From NCBI RefSeq assembly GCF_036014175.1, contig NZ_CP107917.1, positions 1,798,001 to 1,862,000 of the forward strand: a stretch of 64,000 nt of DNA, read 5' to 3'. Made by a program: the position numbers and the translations under genes. Under the pieces are notes generated by a model. That model was not told where the DNA came from. It saw nothing but the letters and a program-made list of their open reading frames with translations, and made no database searches. Shown in pieces: positions 18,908-27,312 of this stretch; the stretch's first letter is position 1; the number at the start of each line of letters is the position of its first letter. The DNA is from Streptomyces sp. NBC_00443 (GTDB taxonomy: Bacteria > Actinomycetota > Actinomycetes > Streptomycetales > Streptomycetaceae).

Positions 18908-18932
18908 TACATCGGGTGTCTGATACATCGGG
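18905..18932. repeat. 12-bp direct repeat upstream of the GH95 gene
   Basis: TGATACATCGGG occurs at 18905-18916 and again at 18921-18932, a 16-bp period; the first copy overlaps the stop codon of the DUF456 gene. About 107 bp before the glycosidase start, it may be a regulator binding site. Confidence 0.4.
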
Positions 18933-19038
18933 CCTCTCCCGCCATATTGACGGGTCGACATCCCCTTCTCTACGTTGCGTCGCGGGATAGCTCCGATGAA
19001 TCGGGGTTCTGATGAATCGCCGTACAGATGGAGGCGTG

Positions 19039-21375
19039 ATGCCGAGCCCGTCCAGACGTACCGTGCTCGCCACCGGATCCGCCCTCGGCGGGACCCTCCT
19101 CGCAGGCGGCCTGCCCGCACAGGCCGGCGCAGCCGGCGGTGCGGCCCCCTCCGACCCCTGGCGCACCGTCCTCGACGACGCCGACCTCGTCTGGCAGCGG
19201 ATGCCGACGGCCTGGTACGAGGGCCCCTTCCTCGGCAACGGCTTCCTCGGCTCGGGCATCTACGCCGAGCCGGGCGCCGGGGCGAACGGCGGCACCCGCG
19301 CTGTGCGCTTCAACGTCCAGCACTCCGAGGTGCAGGACCACCGCCCCGAGTTCGGCTCGCTGTTCGGGCTGGCCCGCCTCCCGATCGGCCACTTCACGCT
19401 GGAGCCGGTGGGCACGATCACCGGCCTGGACTGGCGGCTCGGCCTGCGCGACGCGGAGTTGACCGGGACGCTCACCACGGACAAAGGCACGCTCACCCTG
19501 CGGGCCCTCGTGCACACCGACCGCTCGGTGCTGGCCGTCGAGGTGACGCCGAGCGCGGGTGAGCGCGACTTCCGGTGGGTGTTCCACCCCGCGGACGCGA
19601 TCAGCCCCCGGGCGGCCTTCAAACCACTCCCCGAGGGCTACCGGGGCAATCCGCCCGCCGAGGTCGCCGAGCACGACGGCGTGTGGGCGGCCGTACAGCC
19701 CCTCCTGGCGGGTGGGCAACACGCGACGGCGTGGCGGGTGCGGAGCGCCGGCCGGGCACGGACGCTGTACGTCCATGTGGCGCACTCCCACCCCGGGACG
19801 ACGGCTCTGGACCGGGCACTCAAGGCCGTACGCCGCACGAGCGCGCTGCCCTACTCCGCGCTGGCGCTGACGCACCGGGCCCGGTGGCACGCCTTCTACC
19901 GCAAGAGCTTCCTCTCCCTCCCCGACGCGCGGATGCAGCGCTTCTACTGGATCCAGCTCTACAAGACCGCCTCCGCCGCCCGCCGCGACGCCCCCGTGAT
20001 GGCGACGAGCGGCCCCTGGCTGGAGCCCACCCCGTGGCCCAACACCTGGTGGAACCTGAACGCCCAGCTGGAGTACTGGCTGATCCACGGCTCCAACCAC
20101 CTCGAACTAGACGCGATCACCCGGTCGCTGAGCGAGTTCCGGGACAACCTGGCCAAGGAGACGGCGGCCCCGTACCGCGCCGACTCCCTGGGCATCCCGC
20201 GCACCACGGACCCCCACCTGATCAACGGCGCCGACGGTCCCCTCACCGGCTACGGCGTCGGCATCCCCGGCCAGGAGCCGCCGACGCCCGAGGTCGGCAA
20301 CCTCACCTGGGCCCTGCACAACGTGTGGCTCAGCTACCGCCACACCATGGACGAGTCGATCCTCAGGGACGTCCTGTACCCCCTGCTCCGCAAGGCGATC
20401 AACTACTACCTGCACTTCCTGGAGCCGGGCCCGGACGGCAGACTGCACCTGCCGGCCACGTCCTCCCCGGAGTACGGCGGCAACTCACGGGACTGCAACT
20501 ACGACCTGATGCTGCTCACCTGGGGCTGCCGCACCCTGCTCGACGCGGCCGAACTCCTCGGCGTCGAGGACGAGGCGGCACCGCGCTGGCGTGACGTGCT
20601 GGCCCGGCGGGCGCCGTACCCGACCGACGCGAACGGCTTCATGATCGGCGCGGACATCCCCTTCGCGAAGTCGCACCGCCACTACTCGCATCTGCTCGCG
20701 GTGTACCCGTTGTACGAGCTGACCGGCAGCACGGCCGACGAACGGGCCCTGATCGAGCGGTCGTTGGCGCACTGGGTCGGCTTCGAGGGCGCCCTGCAGG
20801 GCTACACCTTCACCGGCGCCGCGTCGATGTCCGCGCTGCTCGGCAAGGGCGAGGACGCGCTGACGTACCTGGGCGAGCTGATGTCCCGCTTCGTCCAGCC
20901 CAACACCATGTACAAGGAGTCGGGCCCCGTCATCGAGACACCGCTGTCGGCGGCACAGTCCCTGCACGACATGATCTGCCAGTCCTGGGGCGGCGTGATC
21001 CGGGTCTTCCCCGCACTGCCGGACGCCTGGGCCGACCTGACCGTGCACGAGTTCCGCACGCAGGGCGCCTTCCTGCTCTCGGCGGTCCGTGAGGGCGGGG
21101 TCACCCGCTGGGTGCGGCTGGTCAGCGAGGCGGGTGCACCGTGCGTCGTCCGGCACGGCATCACCGGGCCGGTCGAGGTACGGGACGGACGGGGCCGCCC
21201 GCTGGGCTGGGCCGCCGCCGGCGAGGGCGCGATCCGCATCGCCCTGCGCAAGGGCGACTCGGCGCTGATCACGGCGCACGGCGACCGGCCGGACCTGACG
21301 ATCGCGCCCGTGCAGCCGAACGAGGAGGCCCCGCGCTGGGGGCTCCCCGCGGATCAGCCGGTGCGCTCGGAGTAG
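19039..21375 (+). CDS. Secreted GH95-type glycoside hydrolase
   Basis: Exported enzyme of 778 residues. A Tat signal lies at the N-terminus (SRRTVLATGSALGGTLLAGG, cleavage near QAGAAGG). An N-terminal beta-sandwich (WYEGPFLGNGFLGSGIYAEP) is followed by an (alpha/alpha)6 catalytic domain (PNTWWNLNAQLEYWLIHGSN, SSPEYGGNSRDCNYDLMLLT, SHRHYSHLLAVYPLYELTGS) and a C-terminal sandwich. These motifs match GH95 enzymes (alpha-L-fucosidases and related alpha-L-galactosidases), which strip L-sugars from plant xyloglucan or pectin. The exact sugar cannot be told. ATG at 19039 follows ATGGAGG; an in-frame ATG at 19012 is equally possible. Confidence 0.85.
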   Translation: MPSPSRRTVLATGSALGGTLLAGGLPAQAGAAGGAAPSDPWRTVLDDADLVWQRMPTAWYEGPFLGNGFLGSGIYAEPGAGANGGTRAVRFNVQHSEVQDHRPEFGSLFGLARLPIGHFTLEPVGTITGLDWRLGLRDAELTGTLTTDKGTLTLRALVHTDRSVLAVEVTPSAGERDFRWVFHPADAISPRAAFKPLPEGYRGNPPAEVAEHDGVWAAVQPLLAGGQHATAWRVRSAGRARTLYVHVAHSHPGTTALDRALKAVRRTSALPYSALALTHRARWHAFYRKSFLSLPDARMQRFYWIQLYKTASAARRDAPVMATSGPWLEPTPWPNTWWNLNAQLEYWLIHGSNHLELDAITRSLSEFRDNLAKETAAPYRADSLGIPRTTDPHLINGADGPLTGYGVGIPGQEPPTPEVGNLTWALHNVWLSYRHTMDESILRDVLYPLLRKAINYYLHFLEPGPDGRLHLPATSSPEYGGNSRDCNYDLMLLTWGCRTLLDAAELLGVEDEAAPRWRDVLARRAPYPTDANGFMIGADIPFAKSHRHYSHLLAVYPLYELTGSTADERALIERSLAHWVGFEGALQGYTFTGAASMSALLGKGEDALTYLGELMSRFVQPNTMYKESGPVIETPLSAAQSLHDMICQSWGGVIRVFPALPDAWADLTVHEFRTQGAFLLSAVREGGVTRWVRLVSEAGAPCVVRHGITGPVEVRDGRGRPLGWAAAGEGAIRIALRKGDSALITAHGDRPDLTIAPVQPNEEAPRWGLPADQPVRSE

Positions 21376-21436
21376 GCCCGTGGCCCTAGGGCGAGCAGCC
21401 GATGCGCCGGCGGGACGGGAGTGTTTCGCTGGCCGT

Positions 21437-21808
21437 ATGACCGAATTCAGCGAGGCGGAACGGGCATACCTGAGGTCGCAGCGGCTGGGGCGGCTGGCGA
21501 CCGTGGACCCGGCGGGCCAGCCGCAGGCCAACCCGGTCGGCTTCTTCCCACAGGACGACGGGACGATCCTGATCGGCGGCCTCGCCATGGGCACCACCAA
21601 GAAGTGGCGCAATCTGCGGACCAACCCGAAACTCGCCCTGGTCGTCGACGATCTCGTCAGCGTACGGCCGTGGCGGGTGCGCGGCATCGAGATCCGCGGG
21701 GACGCGGAGCTCCTCACGGGCCCGCACGAGCTGGGCCCGCACTTCAGCGAGGAGGTCATCCGCATCCGTCCGCGGTGGGTCCACAGCTGGGGGCTGGAGG
21801 CGGACTAG
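21437..21808 (+). CDS. PPOX class F420-dependent oxidoreductase
   Basis: Protein of 123 residues with the split-barrel flavin/F420-binding fold: AYLRSQRLGRLATVDPAGQP near the N-terminus, QANPVGF, and MGTTKKWRNLRTNPKLALVV in the middle. Proteins of this length and type in Streptomyces use cofactor F420 rather than FMN to reduce small molecules; the substrate is unknown. Its stop codon overlaps that of the convergent ogt gene within the shared palindrome CTAG (21805-21808). ATG at 21437 is the conserved start of the family. Confidence 0.85.
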   Translation: MTEFSEAERAYLRSQRLGRLATVDPAGQPQANPVGFFPQDDGTILIGGLAMGTTKKWRNLRTNPKLALVVDDLVSVRPWRVRGIEIRGDAELLTGPHELGPHFSEEVIRIRPRWVHSWGLEAD

Positions 21809-22338
21809 AGCCTGCCCTCCAGCGTGAGCAGCCGCATCTTGCGCTCCAGGCCGCCCGCGTACCCGGTCAGCGACCCGTCGGCGCCGATCACCCGGTGGCA
21901 CGGGCGGACGATCAGCAGCGGGTTGGCGCCGATCGCGCCGCCGACGGCCCTTACGGCGGCACGGGAGGCACCGATCCGCGCGGCGATCTCGCCGTACGTC
22001 GTGGTGGCGCCGTAGGGAACGGAGTCGAGAGCGGCCCAGACCCTCTCCCGGAACTCACTGCCGGCTGTGCGCAACTTCAGCTGGAATTCCTTGAGTTCAC
22101 CGGCGAAGTAGGCACCGAGCTGCTCCTGCGCCGCACGGAAGAGTGCGGGGTCGCGCCGCCAGCCGTCCTGGACGGTACGGCCGCCCTTCTGGCCCGGCAC
22201 GGACAGGGAGGTCAGGGCGCCGGTGGTGGGGTCGGCGGTGAGCAGGAGGGGGCCGACGGGGCTGTCGACCTCGGTCCAGTGGGTCGGGGAAGCGGTCGGG
22301 GCGGGGACAGTGGTCAGGGCCGGGTTCGGGGTGGTCAT
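21805..22338 (-). CDS. ogt: Methylated-DNA--protein-cysteine methyltransferase
   Basis: Suicide repair protein of 177 residues that moves methyl groups from O6-methylguanine or O4-methylthymine onto its own cysteine. The active site PCHRVIGADGSLTGYAGG is present near residue 143, with the preceding helix-turn-helix RIGASRAAVRAVGGAIGANP. The N-terminal domain (SPVGPLLLTAD) is of normal length. ATG at 22338 has GGAG 5 bases upstream, partly within the stop codon region of the Ada-AlkA gene that precedes it by 2 bp, so the two DNA alkylation repair genes form an operon. Confidence 0.93.
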   Translation of the reverse strand: MTTPNPALTTVPAPTASPTHWTEVDSPVGPLLLTADPTTGALTSLSVPGQKGGRTVQDGWRRDPALFRAAQEQLGAYFAGELKEFQLKLRTAGSEFRERVWAALDSVPYGATTTYGEIAARIGASRAAVRAVGGAIGANPLLIVRPCHRVIGADGSLTGYAGGLERKMRLLTLEGRL

Positions 22339-22340
22339 GA

Positions 22341-23819
22341 TTACTCCAACTCCCCTGCTGCACGCAGGTGTTGCAAGGCGTAGGAGCGCCAGGGGCGCCA
22401 GCTGTCGGGGGTGTCGGGCGGGGCGACGTCCGGGTCGCCGAGGGCACGGGTACGGATGACGGCGACGGTACGGGCATCCAGGCCGGGCAGGTCGAGCAGC
22501 GCACGGTGTGCCTCGTCCCGGTCGGCGCCCGGGTCCAGGCGTAGGGCACCGTCGGCGAGGGCGGCGGTGAGCGCGCCCAGCGGCCCGTGGGGCTCGGCCC
22601 CGGCGAGAACGGCCGCCTCGGGAAACAGATGGGTGAGGCTGCCGCAGGGCGCGTCCAGAGCCTTGCCGTACCGGCGCACCAGCCGCTCGGCCTCCACCGA
22701 CCCGACCACTGCCCGCACGGCCAGCTCCTCCGCGTCGGCGGCCCCGGGCGACCGCAGCCCCGGCCGCACGGCGACCATGGGTCCGAGCCGGGAATCGTCG
22801 CCGAGCCGCTCGTCGACGGCGTACGGATCGGCGTCGAGGTCGAACAGCCGCCGAAGCCGCTGCACGGCGGTGGTCAGGTCGCGCGGGTCGGTGAGGTGCA
22901 GACGGGCGTCGAGCCAGCCACCGGGGTGGGTCGCCGAGGCGGGTGTGGCGCGGAGTCGGGAAGCAGGGGCGGCCAGAGGTCCTGGCGCGCTCGGGCCGGG
23001 AGCGATGTGGTCACCCGCGGGCGCCCGCTTCCGCACGACGCCCATCCGCTCCTGCACCGCCACGATGCCGGTGCCGTGCGGCAGCCGCAGGGTGCGGCGG
23101 TACGTCCGGCGCCCGGCCGGCCCGCTGACGTCCTCGACACCGGGCACGGCCTCGCGCTCCAGCAGGTCGAAGACGAGGCCCGCCTGGTACGTCCCCCGGT
23201 ACGCGAGCCGCAGCGGGATCCCGGCGGTTGGAGTGCCCGTGAGCCGGTCGCCACGGCCGCCCTTCGGTGCGGCGGCCCGCAGCTCGGTCGGGGTCGACGC
23301 GTACACCTCCCGGATCGTGTCGTTGAACTGCCTCACGCTGGCGAACCCGGCGGCGAATCCGATTTCCGTGATCGCCAGCCCGGTGGTCTGCAGGAGCACA
23401 CGCGCGGTGTGCGCCCGCTGCGCCCGGGCCAGCGCGACCGGCCCGGCGCCCAGCTCGGTGGTGAGCTGCCGCTGCACCTGCCGGGCGCTGTAGCCGAGCC
23501 GCGCGGCGAGCCCGGCGACGCCCTCCCGGTCGACGATCCCGTCGCCGATCAGCCGCATCGCCCGCCCGACGACATCGGCCCGCACATTCCACTCGGCGGA
23601 CCCCGGCACGGCATCCGGCCGGCACCGCCGGCAGGCCCGGAAACCCGAGCCCTGCGCGGCGGCGGCCGTCGCGAAGAACCGCACGTTACGCCGCTTCGGC
23701 GTGACTGCGGGGCAGCTGGGACGGCAGTAGATCCCGGTCGTCTCGACAGCGAAGAAGAACTCGCCGTCGAACCGGGCATCCCGGCTGCGCACCGCCTCGT
23801 ACCTGCTGTCTTCGTCCAT
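22341..23819 (-). CDS. Ada-type zinc domain / AraC HTH / AlkA-like glycosylase fusion
   Basis: Fusion protein of 492 residues for the adaptive response to DNA alkylation. Residues 1-80 are the Ada metal-binding domain (FFFAVETTGIYCRPSCPAVT, ACRRCRPDA: four cysteines). Residues 85-185 hold the AraC-type helix-turn-helix (VAGLAARLGYSARQVQRQLT, IGFAAGFASVRQFNDTIREV). Residues 195-490 are AlkA-like (N-terminal domain, then a helix-hairpin-helix region LLDLPGLDARTVAVIRTRAL). The glycosylase end is shorter than E. coli AlkA and lacks the usual GPWTA segment, so its base-excision activity is uncertain. The start is ATG 23819 or the adjacent GTG 23822. It is co-transcribed with ogt. Confidence 0.88.
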   Translation of the reverse strand: MDEDSRYEAVRSRDARFDGEFFFAVETTGIYCRPSCPAVTPKRRNVRFFATAAAAQGSGFRACRRCRPDAVPGSAEWNVRADVVGRAMRLIGDGIVDREGVAGLAARLGYSARQVQRQLTTELGAGPVALARAQRAHTARVLLQTTGLAITEIGFAAGFASVRQFNDTIREVYASTPTELRAAAPKGGRGDRLTGTPTAGIPLRLAYRGTYQAGLVFDLLEREAVPGVEDVSGPAGRRTYRRTLRLPHGTGIVAVQERMGVVRKRAPAGDHIAPGPSAPGPLAAPASRLRATPASATHPGGWLDARLHLTDPRDLTTAVQRLRRLFDLDADPYAVDERLGDDSRLGPMVAVRPGLRSPGAADAEELAVRAVVGSVEAERLVRRYGKALDAPCGSLTHLFPEAAVLAGAEPHGPLGALTAALADGALRLDPGADRDEAHRALLDLPGLDARTVAVIRTRALGDPDVAPPDTPDSWRPWRSYALQHLRAAGELE

Positions 23820-23885
23820 CACGGTGTCCAGTCTCCGCCGTGACCGGGGAAGTCGCTAGCGGAAATCGGACACAGCACTCCAACG

Positions 23886-23938
23886 CCCCTCAAGGGGCGC
23901 GGGGAACTGCGCGACCAGCCACGACGAACCCGCAGCCG
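23886..23938. repeat. Common Streptomyces intergenic repeat
   Basis: CCCCTCAAGGGGCGCGGGGA followed by ACTGCGCGACCAGCCACGAC is a well-known dispersed intergenic sequence of Streptomyces genomes. It starts with a small CCCCT/AGGGG hairpin and lies between rsgA and the repair operon, possibly as an mRNA 3' end for rsgA. Confidence 0.65.
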
Positions 23939-23969
23939 CCGGCCCGCAGACCACGCACCCCAGTCGGCG

Positions 23970-25130
23970 CTAACGCCGCTTCCCCCGCTTCGCCTCCATC
24001 GCCGCGCGCCCCTCCGCCCCCTTCCGCTTCCAGTCCTTCTTGATCTCGGCCCTGAGGCGCGCATCGGTCTTGGCCACGATCCACCGGTTCTCCCGCATCA
24101 GCTTCCGGTAGCTCTCCAACCGCCGCTCGGGCAGCTCACCCGCGTCGACAGCGGAGCGCACCGCACACCCCGGCTCACTCTCGTGGGCACAGTCCTGGAA
24201 GCGGCACCGCCCGGCCAGTTCCTCGATCTCCGAGAAGACCTGGCCGACCCCGGCCTCGGCGTCCCACAGGCCGACGCCCCGCAGCCCCGGGGTGTCGATC
24301 AGTACCCCGCCGCCCGGCAGGGCGAGCAGGTTGCGCGTGGTGGTGGTGTGGCGGCCCTTGCCGTCGACGTCGCGCGCGGCCTGGACCTCCATCACGTCCT
24401 CGCCGAGCAGCGCGTTCGCGAGCGTCGACTTGCCCGCGCCGGACTGCCCGAGCAGCACGGACGTACCGCCGGAGACGACCGCGACGAGGACGTCGAGTCC
24501 GTCCCCGTCCACCGCGCTGACCGACAGCACCGGCACACCCGGCGCGGTCTTCTCCACGTCCTGGACGAGATGCGAGAGCGTGACCGCGTCCGGCACGAGG
24601 TCGGCCTTGGTGAGCACCACGACAGGTTGCGCGCCCGACTCCCAGGAGAGTGCCGACGTATGCAGCGGTGCCTCACCACCCGAGTCGGACATGGCGAGGG
24701 CCAGGAACCGCTCGATGCGCCCGAGGTCGAGTTCGACCGCGAGCGACACACAGATGACGACGTGATCGATGTTAGTGGCCAGCACCTGGCCCTCAGAACG
24801 CTTGGACGACGTCGAGCGCACGAAGGCGGTACGGCGTGGCAGCAGCGTCCGAACATACAGCGGGTCGCTGCCCTCGGGGTCGACAGCGACCCAGTCCCCC
24901 GTGCACACCACCTTCATCGGGTCGCGGGGAACGACGAACTCGGTGTCGGCACGGACAGTGCCGACGGGGGTGACGACGTCGCACTGGCCGCGGTCGACAC
25001 GTACGACACGGCCGGGCAGGAGATCCTGCTCGGCGTACGGGGCGAACTCCGCTTCCCATCCCTCGTCCCAGCCGTACTGGGCCAGAGGGTGCGACGAAGC
25101 GGAAGAAGCCGAATGAGTAGAGAGATTCAA
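23970..25130 (-). CDS. rsgA: Ribosome small subunit-dependent GTPase A
   Basis: GTPase of 386 residues that acts late in 30S subunit maturation. It has an N-terminal OB fold (about 20-110: LLPGRVVRVDRGQCDVVTP), a circularly permuted GTPase domain in which G4 (VVLTKADLV) precedes G1 (LLGQSGAGKSTLANALLG) and G3 (LIDTPGLRG), and the C-terminal zinc knuckle CRFQDCAHESEPGCAVR. It ends in a basic tail (KKDWKRKGAEGRAAMEAKRG). The start is a TTG at 25130, with AAGGG upstream. A 23-residue leader ORF (25194-25265) and a hairpin over the ribosome binding site precede it. A truncated duplicate lies at 32054-32413. Confidence 0.93.
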   Translation of the reverse strand: MNLSTHSASSASSHPLAQYGWDEGWEAEFAPYAEQDLLPGRVVRVDRGQCDVVTPVGTVRADTEFVVPRDPMKVVCTGDWVAVDPEGSDPLYVRTLLPRRTAFVRSTSSKRSEGQVLATNIDHVVICVSLAVELDLGRIERFLALAMSDSGGEAPLHTSALSWESGAQPVVVLTKADLVPDAVTLSHLVQDVEKTAPGVPVLSVSAVDGDGLDVLVAVVSGGTSVLLGQSGAGKSTLANALLGEDVMEVQAARDVDGKGRHTTTTRNLLALPGGGVLIDTPGLRGVGLWDAEAGVGQVFSEIEELAGRCRFQDCAHESEPGCAVRSAVDAGELPERRLESYRKLMRENRWIVAKTDARLRAEIKKDWKRKGAEGRAAMEAKRGKRR

Positions 25131-25136
25131 GAGGAA

Positions 25137-25148
25137 CCCTTCACAGGG
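25137..25148 (-). promoter_or_regulatory. Hairpin over the rsgA ribosome binding site
   Basis: On the transcribed strand CCCTGTGAAGGG folds as CCCT/AGGG with a GTGA loop, 6 bases before the TTG start. The AGGG arm is the rsgA Shine-Dalgarno. The stem is only 4 bp, but the same site in the duplicate copy is a perfect 6-bp stem, which supports a role in translation control. Confidence 0.45.
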
Positions 25149-25193
25149 CGGCCCCGGCCGCGCGCACTCGCAGGCGCGAAGAAGCAGGAAGGA

Positions 25194-25265
25194 TCAGCCG
25201 GTGACCACGGAGGTGGAGTGGATGAACTTCTGGTTGCGGGCAGCGCCCATCACAGAGACAGCCAT
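25194..25265 (-). CDS. Short leader ORF upstream of rsgA (23 residues)
   Basis: ATG at 25265, preceded by GGGAGGTGTGACCG (a good ribosome binding site), opens a frame that starts MAVSVMGAAR, continues NQKFI and ends HSTSVVTG before a TGA. The stop is 63 bp before the rsgA TTG. A second ORF of nearly the same size and sequence occurs at 32479-32547 before an rsgA-like remnant; M-A-V, A-A-R, Q, F-I and S-T-S-V are shared while intervening residues differ, so the peptide appears conserved as protein. It has no signal peptide and is too short for a domain. A regulatory leader peptide is the favoured reading. Confidence 0.65.
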   Translation of the reverse strand: MAVSVMGAARNQKFIHSTSVVTG

Positions 25266-25379
25266 CGGTCACACCTCCCGTTCCTCACTCAGCAGACGGC
25301 AGCGGCCAACAGCCACTGCGTGAAGCGGACCTCACCCTAGAGGCGCGCACATTCGTGCGCCACCGATTTTTCGGCAGGG

Positions 25380-27069
25380 TCACCGGCCGTTCTGGTCGAG
25401 GAACCGCATCAGGTTCCGCTTGCGCTTCTGGCCGGCACGCAGGGCGGCGAGGTAGCCGGTGAACTCATCTTCGGTGCCCAGGCGGCGATGGCAGTCGCGC
25501 ATGCTCAGCAACAGACCGGTCAGTTGCTCATAGACGGCGTTGCCCGTCTGTTTCATGAGCGGTTCGGCCAGCCGCAGGTAGACCCCGAGCGCGTCGGCAG
25601 GACGGACGGCGCGGGCCTGGTCGGCGAGGGCGAGCCACTGCCGCTCGTGCGCACGTGTTTCGGCCGCGGCCTGCCAGGCGGCGTCGACGTCCCCGTCGTC
25701 GAGCAGGGCATCGACGAGGACCGGGCCGCCGTACCGAAACTGCTGTCGCTGCCCGGCGTCGGCACGCAGCAGCGTCAGCGCCTGCTCCCGCTCGGCCTGC
25801 CAGGAAGTGCTCGCCTGTGCCGCGGTACGCAACTGCTGGTACGCGGTCAGGGAACGGTGGGCGGCGAACTGGACGCGACGCAGGGCGACGATGTCGGAGA
25901 ACCGGTCGGCGCGGGTGTAACAGGCGCAGAGGTAGTCGATCAGGGCGATATCGGGGGTGGCCTCGTCCGGGGTGTCCGCAATGCCTCGTTCCGCCCACCG
26001 CAGGGCCTCCTCCGGGCGGCCGGCGGTGTCCAGTTCGCGGGCGACGGTCAGGTGAGTGCTGCCGTCCGGGGCGAGATCGGCCGCGTGCACGGCGACCCAT
26101 CCGTCCACATCCCCCACAGCCTTGGCCAGCCGTTCCATCAGGTACTTCTCTGCCCAGCCGGTGCAGTTGCGGCGCCAGGCAGCAGCCGCCAACTCCCTTA
26201 CCCGGCCCATCCCTTGCGCACCGAGGACGTCCTCATAGTCGAGCGGATCGATGCCGGTGAGATCGTCCAGGTCACTGAGCAGATGGCCGACCAGCCAACG
26301 CGCGGTTTCGTCCGAGTCGGGGCATGCTGCGCGGCACGCGTCAAGGTGGGCTTCGGCGAGCGCGGCCCCGATTCGACCCAGGTGACCGTCGGAGTCGTCG
26401 ATCGCATCCTGCGCCTCACTCAGCAGCCGTATCGCCTCCCGGGACAGGGAGATCGCGTCCGCGGGCCGCCGGGCGGCGGTCAGCGCGGCGATCGCGGACA
26501 CCGCCTGCGAGGCCTGTTCGCCGTAGCCGTGGGCATCGGCGTACTCCACGTAGCCGTAGCGTGCGAAGGGTGTCGAAGAGTTCCCAGATCCGGGCGCGGA
26601 CCTCGCCCAGGTCCCCGCGGGCGCTAGCCGCCCGCAGCTCCAGCCGACGCACCAACTGCCGGTCCTCGGCGACCTGTTCCCGTACCAGGGCGAGCAGCTC
26701 GTCCCTGGAAAGCGAAGCCAGCCACGCATCCAACTCCTGGGCACGAGTCCTGGCCCGGCTGCGCTGTCGCGGCACCGCCTCCGGCTTGGCGAGCATGGTC
26801 AGGCCCAGGGCGACCACGTGCTTGCAGAAGTTGCCCTCCATGCCGTACGGGCAGTCGCACTCCCCGGCAAGACCGTGGGGCCCCTCGATGGTCAGCTCCG
26901 TCTGGTAGGCGTCCGTCCCGTAAACGGTGGCCGCGATCCAGCCATCGCCGACCTCCACCGCCGTCACGGCGGCCAGATACCCTCGGCCCCGCTCGAAGGA
27001 GCGTGGCCCCGCCAGCGCCCGCAGGTCGTCCTCGTCGAAGCCCAAGTCCCGTTCCACAGAAGTATTCAA
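25380..27069 (-). pseudogene. SWIM zinc-finger protein, frameshifted
   Basis: A cytoplasmic protein of about 562 residues if joined. The N-terminal frame (from TTG 27069) carries FDEDDLRALAGPRSFERGRG and the SWIM motif CDCPYGMEGNFCKH (CXCX8CXH), which binds zinc and in this family contacts DNA or protein. At 26568-26570, a GGG on the plus strand, it shifts: RARIWELFDT leaves the frame, and FARYGYVEYADAHGYGEQAS continues in another frame through a long helical-repeat region (TPR-like, EEALRWAERGIADTPDEATP) to 25380. Removing one C restores ELFDTFARYGYVEYAD. The target of the family is unknown. A base-call error in the short run is as likely as true inactivation. Confidence 0.8.
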
Positions 27070-27248
27070 CCGGAGGAGCGGAGCTACGGCCCCCGCAGTA
27101 GCCGCATCGCAGCCGGCCTCGGCTCTGGCTTGCCGTCACTCCACAGGCCCCTGGTGACGCCGTAGACACCACGAAGGGTACGGGCGATACAGGCGATACG
27201 GCGTCCGAAGAGACCGAACCGCCCGGCTCCGCCCCTCTGCCGGCCAGT

Positions 27249-27284
27249 CGGCGGGCCCAGCTCTTGCAGGAGTGGAGCCCGCCG
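27249..27284. terminator. Hairpin downstream of the methyltransferase gene
   Basis: CGGCGGGC (27249-27256) and GCCCGCCG (27277-27284) form an 8-bp stem with a 20-base loop, 29 bp past the methyltransferase stop. Confidence 0.5.
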
Positions 27285-27312
27285 GTCAGCTGCTCCTACT
27301 CCTGGGCGTCAG

